Positions 25,379 through 32,800 of a stretch of 64,000 bases of DNA are shown here, piece after piece. Position numbers and translations under genes: made by a program. The notes beneath the pieces were generated by a model. It saw only the letters and a program-made list of their open reading frames with translations. It was not told where the DNA came from and did not search any database. Position 1 is the first letter of the stretch, and each line of letters begins with the position of its first letter. The DNA is from an uncultured Chryseobacterium sp. (GTDB taxonomy: Bacteria; Bacteroidota; Bacteroidia; Flavobacteriales; Weeksellaceae). The stretch spans positions 53,690 to 117,689 of the forward strand of contig CAJYXJ010000015.1 of NCBI GenBank assembly GCA_913778085.1, read 5' to 3'.

Positions 25379-25426
25379 GCTTCTTTATACAGTATTGAAT
25401 TTCAATAAGTTATAAAGAAGCGTTTT
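25379..25426 (+). terminator. Terminator after tRNA-Cys
   Basis: GCTTCTTTATA (25379-25389) pairs perfectly with TATAAAGAAGC (25411-25421), with a second pairing (TATTGAA/TTCAATA) inside, followed by TTTTT. Confidence 0.85.
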
Positions 25427-25734
25427 TATTTTGTGTCTACAATAAAGAAATTAAATCTTATAAATTATAAATCCATTTTAAAATTATTAGAGTCATCTAA
25501 CTTTTATTTTGATATTTATTTTATTATCTACACTTTACAAATTAGAATGATATTGAAATGAAATTTTATCTACAATGGACATCAAGGGGAAATGCGGTAG
25601 CGTGTTTTACCGGAAGATACTAAAGAAGCTATTAAAGTTTTAGATAAACTGGTTAAAAATATTCAGGAATTCAAGGATAAGAACAGAGACGTTTGATTAT
25701 TTTTTGTATATTCGGACAACTAAAAATCAATATA
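25427..25734. other. Stretch with one short gene remnant
   Basis: No intact gene. An open frame at 25601-25696 reads VLPEDTKEAIKVLDKLV, then NIQEFKDKNRDV and a stop, which looks like the C-terminal end of a lost protein. In a different frame, codons from 25558 give MKFYLQWTSRGNAVAC. Together these suggest a decayed gene, family not recognised. A promoter-like TATATTCG lies at 25707-25714, next to the following pseudogene. Confidence 0.35.
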
Positions 25735-25877
25735 ATGGAATATAAAATCTTACACCACCATACATATGTTGGATTATCTGGTGATGTTGTTATCATTTAA
25801 GACAGGGTTGGAAATTATATGGTAACTTAGTAGTTGCTAACGAGCAATTTTACCAATCCGTTACAAAAGAAAGGTAA
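25735..25877 (+). pseudogene. Frameshifted DUF1737-like small gene
   Basis: The first frame gives MEYKILHHHTYVGLSGDVV, then a stop. A frame change of one base gives QGWKLYGNLVVANEQFYQSV, then TKER and a stop. Joined, these match the DUF1737 pattern (xYKIL at the start, GWxxxG in the middle, YQ-x-x at the end). A single-base indel near 25795-25805 explains it. The gene has a promoter motif (TATATTCG) and a decayed hairpin (25882-25910) like its neighbours. Confidence 0.55.
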
Positions 25878-25966
25878 AAAACTTCCTACCTAAAAAGCGG
25901 GATATTTTTTGCATAAAGATTTGATTGCTTTTGTGAGTGCAAAGATTATTCCGCATTAAGAATTCC

Positions 25967-25999
25967 TCTAATTTTAATTACATTTTATTTGTATATTGC
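25967..25999 (+). promoter_or_regulatory. Cassette promoter, copy 1
   Basis: TCTAATTTT, then 24 nt ending in TTTGTATATTGC. The same arrangement, with TGTAATTTG and exactly 24 nt, lies before the P63C gene and the 118-aa gene. TATATTnG probably serves as the -7 box. Confidence 0.5.
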
Positions 26000-26018
26000 C
26001 GACACAAAAAAATTAATT

Positions 26019-26267
26019 ATGCCAAAAAATGAAAACGGTGATTACACATGCATCAATCACCCAGATGTTAATTTAGGAAACAAAACGTTTGTTTCTTTTA
26101 ATCAAATGGTTTATAATCCTGCTAGCGGTCAAGTCGCTCACGTTGGAAATGCAGTATTTCCCGCTAAAATTCAATTTTGCCCACAATGTGGTTATATTGA
26201 AATGTATACGATTAAAGCTGAGGAAGATTTTCCAAACTTTACTGGAGAAATTAGAGTACAGCCATAA
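26019..26267 (+). CDS. Small unknown protein with Cys pairs, cassette gene
   Basis: An 82-residue protein from the ATG at 26019; a TTG at 25989 is in frame but lies inside the promoter. It starts MPKNENGDYTCINHPDVN and has a later FCPQCGYIEMY. The CxxH-like and CxxC pairs could bind zinc, as in a small zinc ribbon. I do not recognise a family. It has its own promoter and terminator and lies between phage-like remnants. Confidence 0.6.
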   Translation: MPKNENGDYTCINHPDVNLGNKTFVSFNQMVYNPASGQVAHVGNAVFPAKIQFCPQCGYIEMYTIKAEEDFPNFTGEIRVQP

Positions 26268-26283
26268 AAGTGAAATTACTAAA

Positions 26284-26318
26284 AAGGGTACTGCGTTTTA
26301 AGGTACCCTTCTATTATT
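26284..26318 (+). terminator. Terminator of the 82-aa gene
   Basis: AAGGGTAC (26284-26291) pairs with GTACCCTT (26303-26310). The T-rich tail is weak (CTATTATTT). Confidence 0.6.
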
Positions 26319-26335
26319 TAAAAGTGCCGAAATAT

Positions 26336-26765
26336 TTACGAAAAAAGTAAATGTGCTTCTGCTTTCAGGCGCCGAACCAGCCCATTGAGCTTCACACCCT
26401 GAGCGGTAATGTGTTTCGTGACAAACCAATTCCGGATGGCTTCTCCCGAGGCCCAGTCGTTCACGAGCTTGAAAAGCCCGTCCGATTCTTCGGTATTGTA
26501 CATATAAGATACAAATGCGTCGAATTGGTTTTGCGTGATTAGCATCGCCACCTTACGGGCAACGATTCTTTCGTAAACGCCCAGATCCTGCCGTAATGCT
26601 TCTTCCGCTTCCTGTTCTGTATGGATTGAAGCTCTCTTTTCGGCAATAAGTCGATTTCCTGCCCCTTTAGAAAGTTTTCTTTGTCGTCCCGCATTGCTCG
26701 TCCGTATCCTTCAGTCCAGATATTTCCATTATTAGAGAAAATATCTCAAGTACGACAGCGAAGTC
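26336..26765 (-). pseudogene. Decayed phage-type lysozyme (GH24-like)
   Basis: Read on the minus strand, one frame gives NIWTEGYGRAMRDDKENFLK and ends near LLPKREL. A shifted frame continues KRASIHTEQEAEEALRQDL, then LITQNQFDAFVSYMYNT, and ends RRLKAEAHLLFS. Together these follow the order of a GH24 endolysin (the GYG segment, the TEEQA-like helix, then TQNQFDALVSF). The frameshift lies near 26640, and the N-terminal catalytic-Glu segment is missing. An intact 71-codon ORF at 26336-26551 is only the C-terminal fragment. It marks a phage remnant. Confidence 0.65.
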
Positions 26766-26815
26766 AGGGATGGAACACATCCTTATTCCTATGGTCAATT
26801 TTGTGAGGCTATTTG
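26736..26815 (+). pseudogene. Short transposase-like remnant
   Basis: About 26 codons read KYLKYDSEVRDGTHPYSYGQ, then FCEAI and a stop. The DGTHPYSYGQFC segment recalls the IS21 IstA pattern (a Y-x-Y-x-QFC step). It is too short to be sure and overlaps the 5' end of the lysozyme remnant on the other strand. Confidence 0.25.
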
Positions 26816-26879
26816 AGAGTAAAAAACAAATAGTGGTAGGAAAAACACGGTAGATAAAAATAGAAAATTAATTTTAAAA

Positions 26880-26908
26880 TCCCCACCTAATAAGTGGGGA
26901 TGTTTTTT
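26880..26908 (+). terminator. Terminator before the P63C gene
   Basis: TCCCCAC (26880-26886) pairs with GTGGGGA (26894-26900), followed by TGTTTTTT. The loop sequence CCTAATAAG resembles the CCTAAAAGG loops of the terminators at 25882 and 28333, suggesting a shared cassette end. The gene it once served appears lost. Confidence 0.65.
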
Positions 26909-26940
26909 AACCAAATCCCCATCCATAATTTGCGGCTTTA

Positions 26941-26973
26941 TGTAATTTGCAATTGTTTTTATCTGTATATTAG
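26941..26973 (+). promoter_or_regulatory. Cassette promoter, copy 2 (P63C gene)
   Basis: TGTAATTTG (26941-26949) followed by 24 nt ending in CTGTATATTAG. The spacing is identical to that before the 118-aa gene. Confidence 0.55.
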
Positions 26974-26991
26974 TAAAAATTAATAATAACC

Positions 26992-27900
26992 ATGAAAAAA
27001 ACAGAAAAGCTTTTTGCTACCCACAATTCTGACAAAACACCTTTAATAATTGGAGATGTAGAAATACCCGCTTACGTTCTTAACAACGGTATGAGAGTTT
27101 TTTCTCAAAACGGTATTCAAAAAGCAATAGGATACACTGGAACGTCGGGCGACTGGCTCCCTAATTTTATTAATAGAAAATATTTACAAACAGAAAAAAG
27201 TGCTGGACTTTTAGACATAATTTCAAAGCGTGTAGAGTTTAATCGTTTAGGATCAGGAGGCTCTGTATCAACAACATATGGATATGACGCGACCATATTA
27301 ATTGATCTTTGTGATGCTATTATTGAAGCAAAAAATGCTGGAACATTAACGGATCGAAATTTAATTTATGCTGAAAGAGCAGAAATAATAATCAGATCTG
27401 TGGCAAAAGTAGGTATAGTCGCACTTGTTGACGAAGCTACAGGTTATCAATATGATAGAGAAAAGGATGCCCTTCAAATTATATTGAAGGCATATATTAA
27501 TAAAGAACTATTAAAGTGGCAAAAAATGTTTCCCGATTTATTCTATTATGAAATTTTTAGATTAAAAAAATGGGATTTTACTGTATCTGGAATAAACAAA
27601 CGACCTGGTGTAATAGGAAAATGGACCAATAAGTTAATATATCAGCAATTGCCACCAGGTGTTTTAGAAGAATTAAAATCTAAAACACCTAAAAGTCAAG
27701 AAGGTAATTACACTGCAAGATTTTTTCAAAGCTTAACACCAGATATAGGCCACCCGCAACTCACTGCGCAAATCTATAAAGTTATCGGGATTATGGAAAT
27801 ATCATCAAATTGGGAAGAATTTACAAATCATTTTAATAAAAGCGTTAATAGATCAAACGGACAAATGGAAATTGATTTTGATAATACAGATTCTGAATAA
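26992..27900 (+). CDS. P63C domain protein, phage-related
   Basis: A 302-residue protein. The P63C domain is recognisable at about residues 150-230: EATGYQYDREKDALQIIL, then KWQKMFPDLFYYEIFRLKKW. P63C domains occur in phage and mobile-element proteins; the function is not firmly known. The N-terminal part (LNNGMRVFSQNGIQKAIGYT) resembles other such proteins. The gene is AT-rich, has its own promoter (26941-26973), and lies in a zone of phage remnants. The sequence around its start, TAATAACCATGAAAA (26984-26998), is exactly complementary to the conserved part of two predicted small RNAs at 29034 and 29472. Confidence 0.8.
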   Translation: MKKTEKLFATHNSDKTPLIIGDVEIPAYVLNNGMRVFSQNGIQKAIGYTGTSGDWLPNFINRKYLQTEKSAGLLDIISKRVEFNRLGSGGSVSTTYGYDATILIDLCDAIIEAKNAGTLTDRNLIYAERAEIIIRSVAKVGIVALVDEATGYQYDREKDALQIILKAYINKELLKWQKMFPDLFYYEIFRLKKWDFTVSGINKRPGVIGKWTNKLIYQQLPPGVLEELKSKTPKSQEGNYTARFFQSLTPDIGHPQLTAQIYKVIGIMEISSNWEEFTNHFNKSVNRSNGQMEIDFDNTDSE

Positions 27901-27933
27901 CAGTAAAATTCCTAGAGATATTTAGCGCCTTTC

Positions 27934-27966
27934 TGTAATTTGAAATCTGTATTATTTGTATATTGG
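27934..27966 (+). promoter_or_regulatory. Cassette promoter, copy 3 (118-aa gene)
   Basis: TGTAATTTG (27934-27942) followed by 24 nt ending in TTTGTATATTGG. It overlaps an in-frame TTG, which is therefore not the start codon. Confidence 0.55.
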
Positions 27967-27986
27967 TGAAACAAAAAAATAGACCT

Positions 27987-28343
27987 ATGAAAGCAGAATC
28001 ACTAATTAAATTATTAAATGAGTATCGGCTGCAAAAAGAAGCGATGTCTCTACGTCATTTAGAACATATAAAAGATCTAAAAGAGAAAGATGAATATGAG
28101 GCTCGATTTCATTCCGCAAAGTATAGAATACTTATAAATGCTATCAATGAAGACTTTATAAATGCCGCCGCAGAAAAAACAGGAGTTGATTTAGATTTTG
28201 TACACATTGGTCCTGATGGTGTTGAAAAATCTCTTAGAGAGGTTCTTATTAAAGAATCATTACCGATCTTAGATCAAATGGTGCTTAATAATTTTGACAA
28301 TGATTTTGAAGAATTATTTAAAAATAAAAAACTCCCCACCTAA
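27987..28343 (+). CDS. Unknown 118-aa helical protein, cassette gene
   Basis: Starts at ATG 27987 (MKAESLIKLLNEYRLQKEAM). The first 60 residues look helical and charged (LRHLEHIKDLKEKDEYEARF), followed by INAINEDFINAAAEKTG and a mixed tail. No family recognised and no signal or membrane segment. Its last codons (LPT and stop) are formed by the terminator stem itself, so the gene end and the hairpin overlap. It is close behind the P63C gene but has a separate promoter. Confidence 0.6.
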   Translation: MKAESLIKLLNEYRLQKEAMSLRHLEHIKDLKEKDEYEARFHSAKYRILINAINEDFINAAAEKTGVDLDFVHIGPDGVEKSLREVLIKESLPILDQMVLNNFDNDFEELFKNKKLPT

Positions 28344-28361
28344 AAGGCGGGGATATTTTTT
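28333..28361 (+). terminator. Terminator of the 118-aa gene
   Basis: TCCCCACC (28333-28340) pairs with GGCGGGGA (28346-28353), with one bulge or mismatch, followed by TATTTTTT and GCATAAAG. The same ATATTTTTTGCATAAAG tail follows the decayed hairpin at 25882-25918. Confidence 0.75.
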
Positions 28362-28389
28362 GCATAAAGTTTCTAGAGATTGATGGTTT

Positions 28390-28585
28390 TTAATATGGTG
28401 AAAATTTGTCTAAAATTTTTAGATCATTATTAAATTTGATTAATAATTCAGAGTTCTTTCTTGTTCCATAATCATTTGCTCCACTATAATCGATATATGT
28501 TGACCTAAAAGATTCATTTGAGTTTTTAGCCGTTATATCACAAGGACTACATAAAACAGGCGAAAAGCGAGATAAAAAAAATCCC
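28390..28585 (-). pseudogene. C-terminal fragment of an unknown protein
   Basis: On the minus strand an open frame runs FSPVLCSPCDITAKNSNESF, then RSTYIDYSGANDYGTRKNSE and ends LDKFSPY with a stop. There is no start codon, and the frame enters a terminator hairpin at 28582. It looks like the last 60 or so residues of a truncated gene. I do not recognise the family. Confidence 0.45.
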
Positions 28586-28678
28586 CGGCCGGAGCCAGGG
28601 AAGTAATTTGAAAGATATAGTGGTGATTAAATATCTGTATACGTTCAAAGAACGTACCAATCATTTAAATTTCGTGCT
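28574..28678 (-). ncRNA. Predicted small RNA unit 1
   Basis: Read on the minus strand: a TATTTTTATA box at 28684-28693, about 100 nt without an ORF, an internal perfect hairpin (TACGTTC/GAACGTA at 28640-28656), then TCCCTGGC-loop-GCCGGGGA (28582-28601) and a run of T. No TATGA-N6-TCATA box lies at the expected place. The boundaries are estimates. Confidence 0.4.
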
Positions 28679-28742
28679 GTAAATATAAAAATACCTTTTC
28701 ACGACATCTTTTTTTTGAAGGCAAATATTTTCTGTTTATAAA

Positions 28743-28805
28743 TCAGACATTTCCTTTCAGCATCTTATATGCAGCTTTTGAAAAACCTCCCATCCATTGA
28801 CTGAG
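28743..28805 (-). pseudogene. Short protein remnant
   Basis: An open frame of about 20 codons on the minus strand reads ILSQWMGGFSKAAYKMLKGN, then V and a stop. It has no start codon and continues into the T run of a terminator. It seems to be the C-terminal end of a small lost protein. Confidence 0.3.
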
Positions 28806-28811
28806 TATTAC

Positions 28812-28871
28812 AAAAAAACTTCCCGGAATACGGGAAGCTTAAAAAACTGTTTAAAAACGAATGGAAATTAA
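28812..28871 (-). ncRNA. Predicted small RNA unit 2 (with TATGA-N6-TCATA box)
   Basis: On the minus strand, TAGTTTTATA (28875-28884) serves as the -7 box. About 60 nt follow, without an ORF, ending in CTTCCCG-loop-CGGGAAG (28819-28837) and seven T residues (28812-28818). The inverted repeat at 28907-28922 lies exactly 22 bp upstream of the box. The 5' end is an estimate. Confidence 0.55.
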
Positions 28872-28906
28872 TCCTATAAAACTACTTTAAAATTTTTTAT
28901 AGTGCC

Positions 28907-28922
28907 TATGACCGAAATCATA
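28907..28922 (-). promoter_or_regulatory. TATGA-N6-TCATA box, copy a
   Basis: TATGACCGAAATCATA: a 5-bp inverted repeat with a 6-bp spacer, perfect in both arms. A gap of 22 bp separates it from the -7 box at 28875-28884. Probable activator site for unit 2. Confidence 0.6.
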
Positions 28923-28978
28923 AAAAAACCTCTCATGATGAGAGGCAAACTTACTGAGAATAAATATTGTGTTATTGC
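28922..28978 (-). ncRNA. Predicted small RNA unit 3 (with TATGA-N6-TCATA box)
   Basis: On the minus strand, TATTTTTACA (28982-28991) is the -7 box. About 55 nt follow, ending in CCTCTCATCATGAGAGG (28929-28945), a near-perfect palindrome, and seven T. The box copy b (29014-29029) lies 22 bp upstream. No ORF of note. Confidence 0.55.
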
Positions 28979-29013
28979 TTCTGTAAAAATATAAATCATT
29001 ACACAGAGATGTT

Positions 29014-29029
29014 TATGACCGAAATCACA
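29014..29029 (-). promoter_or_regulatory. TATGA-N6-TCATA box, copy b
   Basis: TATGACCGAAATCACA: one mismatch in the second arm, and the same spacer (CCGAAA) as copy a. It is 22 bp from the -7 box at 28982-28991. Confidence 0.55.
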
Positions 29030-29033
29030 ACCG

Positions 29034-29102
29034 AAAAAAATCCCCATATTTCTATGAGGATAAAAACTAATAACCATGAAAACTCAATAAACATGAGAAT
29101 CG
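29034..29102 (-). ncRNA. Predicted small RNA unit 4 (CATGGTTATTAG family)
   Basis: On the minus strand, TATATTTG (29106-29113) is a consensus -7 box. The transcript contains TTGAGTTTTCATGGTTATTA (29062-29087 region), then an ATCCTCATA-loop-TATGGGGAT hairpin (29040-29061) and seven T. A 26-nt block, 29062-29087, is identical to 29502-29527 in unit 5. Its 15-nt core is complementary to the translation start of the P63C gene. Confidence 0.6.
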
Positions 29103-29180
29103 GGGCAAATATATTTATTTTATTTATTAAAATTTATGATTAGAATCGTCTAAACATTCTATTTTTCACACAATATTGAT

Positions 29181-29188
29181 TAAATTTG
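29181..29188 (+). promoter_or_regulatory. -7 box of the 75-aa gene
   Basis: TAAATTTG matches the consensus exactly; it overlaps an in-frame TTG at 29186 and rules out that start. Confidence 0.6.
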
Positions 29189-29206
29189 CGCAAACTATTA
29201 AACGCC

Positions 29207-29434
29207 ATGACATTCAGCGAAGCAATAAAACAGAAAAAAAATATTTTGAAAGACACGAGTGAGTTTACGAAAACCCTATACGACTATGTTATCATTCCTG
29301 CACTGGAAGAAGAAGGCAGGAAGTATATGGAAGATTTCAGAAAGTCACCTTCCCAGTTTTTTGATGAGAGCTGCAAACCCTACAGCAGCAATGATCGATT
29401 TAAAGTATTTCTTTTCCCTAAAAACCAAAACTGA
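29207..29434 (+). CDS. Unknown 75-aa small protein
   Basis: Starts at ATG 29207 (MTFSEAIKQKKNILKDTSEF). Mostly helical and charged in the first half (YDYVIIPALEEEGRKYMEDF), then a short tail ending VFLFPKNQN. No signal or membrane segment. I do not recognise the family. It is a lone gene with its own promoter, set between predicted small RNA units on the other strand. Confidence 0.55.
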   Translation: MTFSEAIKQKKNILKDTSEFTKTLYDYVIIPALEEEGRKYMEDFRKSPSQFFDESCKPYSSNDRFKVFLFPKNQN

Positions 29435-29471
29435 AAACGCAAACATATTAGTATCAGACAGTTTTGTCCAC

Positions 29472-29541
29472 AAAAAAATCCCCGTATTGCTACAGGGATT
29501 AAAAAACTAATAACCATGAAAACTCAAATTAAACATGAGTG
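29472..29541 (-). ncRNA. Predicted small RNA unit 5 (CATGGTTATTAG family)
   Basis: On the minus strand, TACATTTG (29546-29553) is a consensus -7 box. The 26-nt block at 29502-29527 is identical to that of unit 4, and is followed by an ATCCCTGTA-loop-TACGGGGAT hairpin (29478-29499) and seven T (29472-29478). Sequences outside these parts differ from unit 4, so the block and hairpin are the conserved core. Confidence 0.6.
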
Positions 29542-29751
29542 ACTGCAAATGTATGAAATGTTCACCTTAAATGCACCTATTAGTCATATATTTTTTTTCT
29601 ATTAACATAACTTTACCATAGATTAAAAATACTTTAATATATGATAAGTATAGAGATGATTCAGTACGACAGGTATTTAGGATATTTATATTGATTTTTA
29701 GATACTGGAACTGTTAACGGATAAATTAAACGATCATTTAAAAAATGTTAA

Positions 29752-29787
29752 AAGAAATAAGCTCTCATTTCTGAGAGCTTATTTCTT
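29752..29787 (-). terminator. Terminator of the 1256-aa T9SS protein gene
   Basis: AAGAAATAAGCTCTCA (29752-29767) and TGAGAGCTTATTTCTT (29772-29787) form a perfect 16-bp stem with a 4-nt loop, 19 nt after the gene stop codon. Confidence 0.85.
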
Positions 29788-29805
29788 TATTGTTACCAGT
29801 AAAAT

Positions 29806-32800
29806 TTATTCTTTAATAAATTTCTTTTGGATGGTACCTTTAACATCGTCAATATCGATTACATAAATTCCGTTAATTAATGCATGGACATCAATCTTGT
29901 TATTCAGGATAATTCCTGAAGATATCATTTGGCCTGTAGCACTATAAATCTTATAGTTTGCTCGCGGGCTGATATTCTTAACGTTCAATACTGTTTTTAC
30001 CGGGTTAGGGTAAATCAGGATATCGGTCTGGTTTACTGAATTAGGCACAGGAAGCTTGGAAATTCTTACCGTGTAATCCTCTACTTCACCGTTTGCGAAA
30101 TTTGTACAGTTTACAGGAATCGCATCTTTTGACATGGCTACTCTCATTACTACATATTTATAGTCTGTCAGGCTGATGAAAGCATCTGCAGGCACGGCAA
30201 ATGTTCCGCTTACCGTCTGATCATTATTCGGTCCGGAAACAAGGATCCGTTCGTTAATATCGAAGTACCCGTTTCTGTTGAAGTCGATCCACACGGCAAC
30301 TCCCGCATTGGATGAGGTAGTTTTATCAATACTGATCTTGTTATCCACAGATCCCTGAATCAGCTGGATAAAGTTGTTGGTTACACCGGTATAATCGGTA
30401 TAATTCGATGCAACTGACGTATTCGTCATTACCGGTTTGCCGTTAGGAGTAACGGTAACTTTCGAGATATAATTCGCACTTGCCGTCGTAGCATGCATCT
30501 GACAGTATACAATGGTTGGTGTTGTAAACAGATACGGAAGCGTATAATTGCCCGGCGTTCCGCTGCATACATTAGCTACCTGCATTTCGTACTGAGTCAA
30601 TTCCAACAGGCCGGTTAAGGTAATGGTGTTGGTATTTGAAGTTACCGTCGTCCAGCTTGGAATCCCTACTTTTCTGTATCGCAGGATATAAGTTGCACCC
30701 GGGAACGGAGCCCATGTTACCTGTGCTGTTGTTGTGGTGATATTTGTAATCGTTAATCCCGGAGGCGCAATTTCACATGTTCTCTCCGTAGTAAATACTT
30801 TAGGATTAGACCAAGGGTTCAGCGTATTCTCATTATCACACATATTGGCGATCTGCACCTCATAGGAAGTGAACACATTCAATCCTCCAAGGGTGTAGGT
30901 ATTGGCAGGAGCAAGTGGTAAAGGAATATTGGCACTCCATCCTCCGGTACCGCTTCCTACGATTCTGTATCGTAAGAAATAATGCGAGCTTACCGCCAGC
31001 GGCGACCATGTAATCAGTGCCGACGTTGTCGTAATATTACTGATCGTTACGTTGGGAGGAGTAGGATCACATCTTGTGGTAAATGTGCTGTGAGAAAAGA
31101 CTCCTGTATTCGTATTACAAACCGCAGCTACTTCCACTTCGTACTGGGTAGCCGAAGAAAGATTATTCAGCGTAGTGGTATTGGTGGTTGCAGGATAAGG
31201 TGCCGCTGCAACATTTACCTGCTGCCATCCGGAAGCCGGAGAAGTAATCGGTCTGTATCTTACAATATAAGTTGCTCCACCGATGTCCTGGTTCCAGGTT
31301 AATACAATCGAGTTATGTGTAGGCGTGCCCAGCGTTACCGTAGGAGTTGCATTATTACAGATTCGTAAATTGATATTATCAATAGCTGCAGGAGGCTGTG
31401 TACCGCCGGAAGAGTCGTTTCTCCATTCAAATACAAGACGCATGGTCGTTCCTGCAAAACTTGAAATATTCAGCGTAGGGTTAAGGAAGTTTTGCCATGT
31501 AGACTGCTGGTTATAGTTATTACCAATCTGAATTCTTCCTGTGCCTGCTGTAATCTGTGTTCCGGAAACAGGCATAAAGTTTGCCGGTACCAGCCATACT
31601 CTAAGGTAATCCCAGGCTGATTCCCCAACTGCTTTCCAGTCGAATGAGAACGTAGCCGTAGTAGTTCCTGCCGGTACGGCGATATCTCGGTAAGCATGCA
31701 CAACGCTTGATGATGAAATATTATATCCGTTAGTAACTCCATTATCATTGGAAATATAAAGTGAGTTTCCGGTATTCCCGGTAGCACTTCCATAAGTCCA
31801 TTTGTTTACCTGAGTTCCGTTGGTATATCCCAAATCGCTTCCGGTAGTAAAAGGCTGGATATAAGGAATAGTAGCCGGGATCTGTGTCGTCGTAAACACA
31901 GGAGCCGCTACCCAGAAACTTCTGTCCAAACCGGCACATACGGAACGAATCCATAGATAATACGTTGTATTAGGCGTTAAAAGTGTCAGGTTCAGAGTCG
32001 TCCCTGCAGATGTACCTGTAGGTACGGTAGCTGAGGTAGGTGCTGTATTTACTGTAGAAAGATAGTATTGATATCCTCCAACCGGAGCCGGCGTAGGGCC
32101 CGTCCAGGTAACCGTTGCTGTAGTACTTGCTACTGCACTTACCGTAATGTTGGTCGGAACCTGACATGTAGGAATACTCAGGTTGATGTTATCAATAGCT
32201 GCGGCAGGCTGTGTGCCTAATATACCATCGTTTCTCCATTCGAAAACAAGACGTACCTGCTGACCTGCAAAACTGCTGAGATTTACTCCCGTATTGAAAT
32301 AATTCTGCCAGGTAGTTTGCTGGTTAAAATCGCCACCAAGCTGGATTCTTCCTCCTCCTGTCGTAATCTGGGTTCCGGCAACCGGTGTATAAGACATCGG
32401 TACAAGCCACACCCTTAAGTAATCCCACCCGGATTCTCCAAAGCCTTTCCAGTCAAAGGATAAGGTAGCGTTGGTAGATCCAGAAGGAACAATGATATCC
32501 CTGAAAGCATGAACCACACTTGAAGCTGAAGTGTTATAACCATTGGTAACGCCGTTATCGTTGGTAATGTACAGTGAGTTTGCAGGATTTCCCGTCACTG
32601 CACCGTAGAACCATACATTCGGCTGCCCCAAGCTTGTCAGCTGAAGATCGTTACCTGTAGAGAAGTTCTGCACATAAGGTATTGTGGTAGGTATCTGCGT
32701 TGTTGAGAAACTCTGGCCCGCAATCCATACACTTTTATTGGTAGCACTACATACGGAACGTACCCACCAGTAATAAGTGGTCGTCGGAGCCAACGCTACC

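Noticed and set aside
28679-28731. A TATGA-N6-TCATA box for small RNA unit 1
   Set aside because: At the expected distance from either candidate -7 box the sequence does not match the repeat.
29062-29527. Tiny plus-strand ORFs (MKTQ and MKTQIKHE) as peptides
   Set aside because: They are only 4 and 8 codons, have no plus-strand promoter, and lie in blocks better explained as minus-strand small RNAs.
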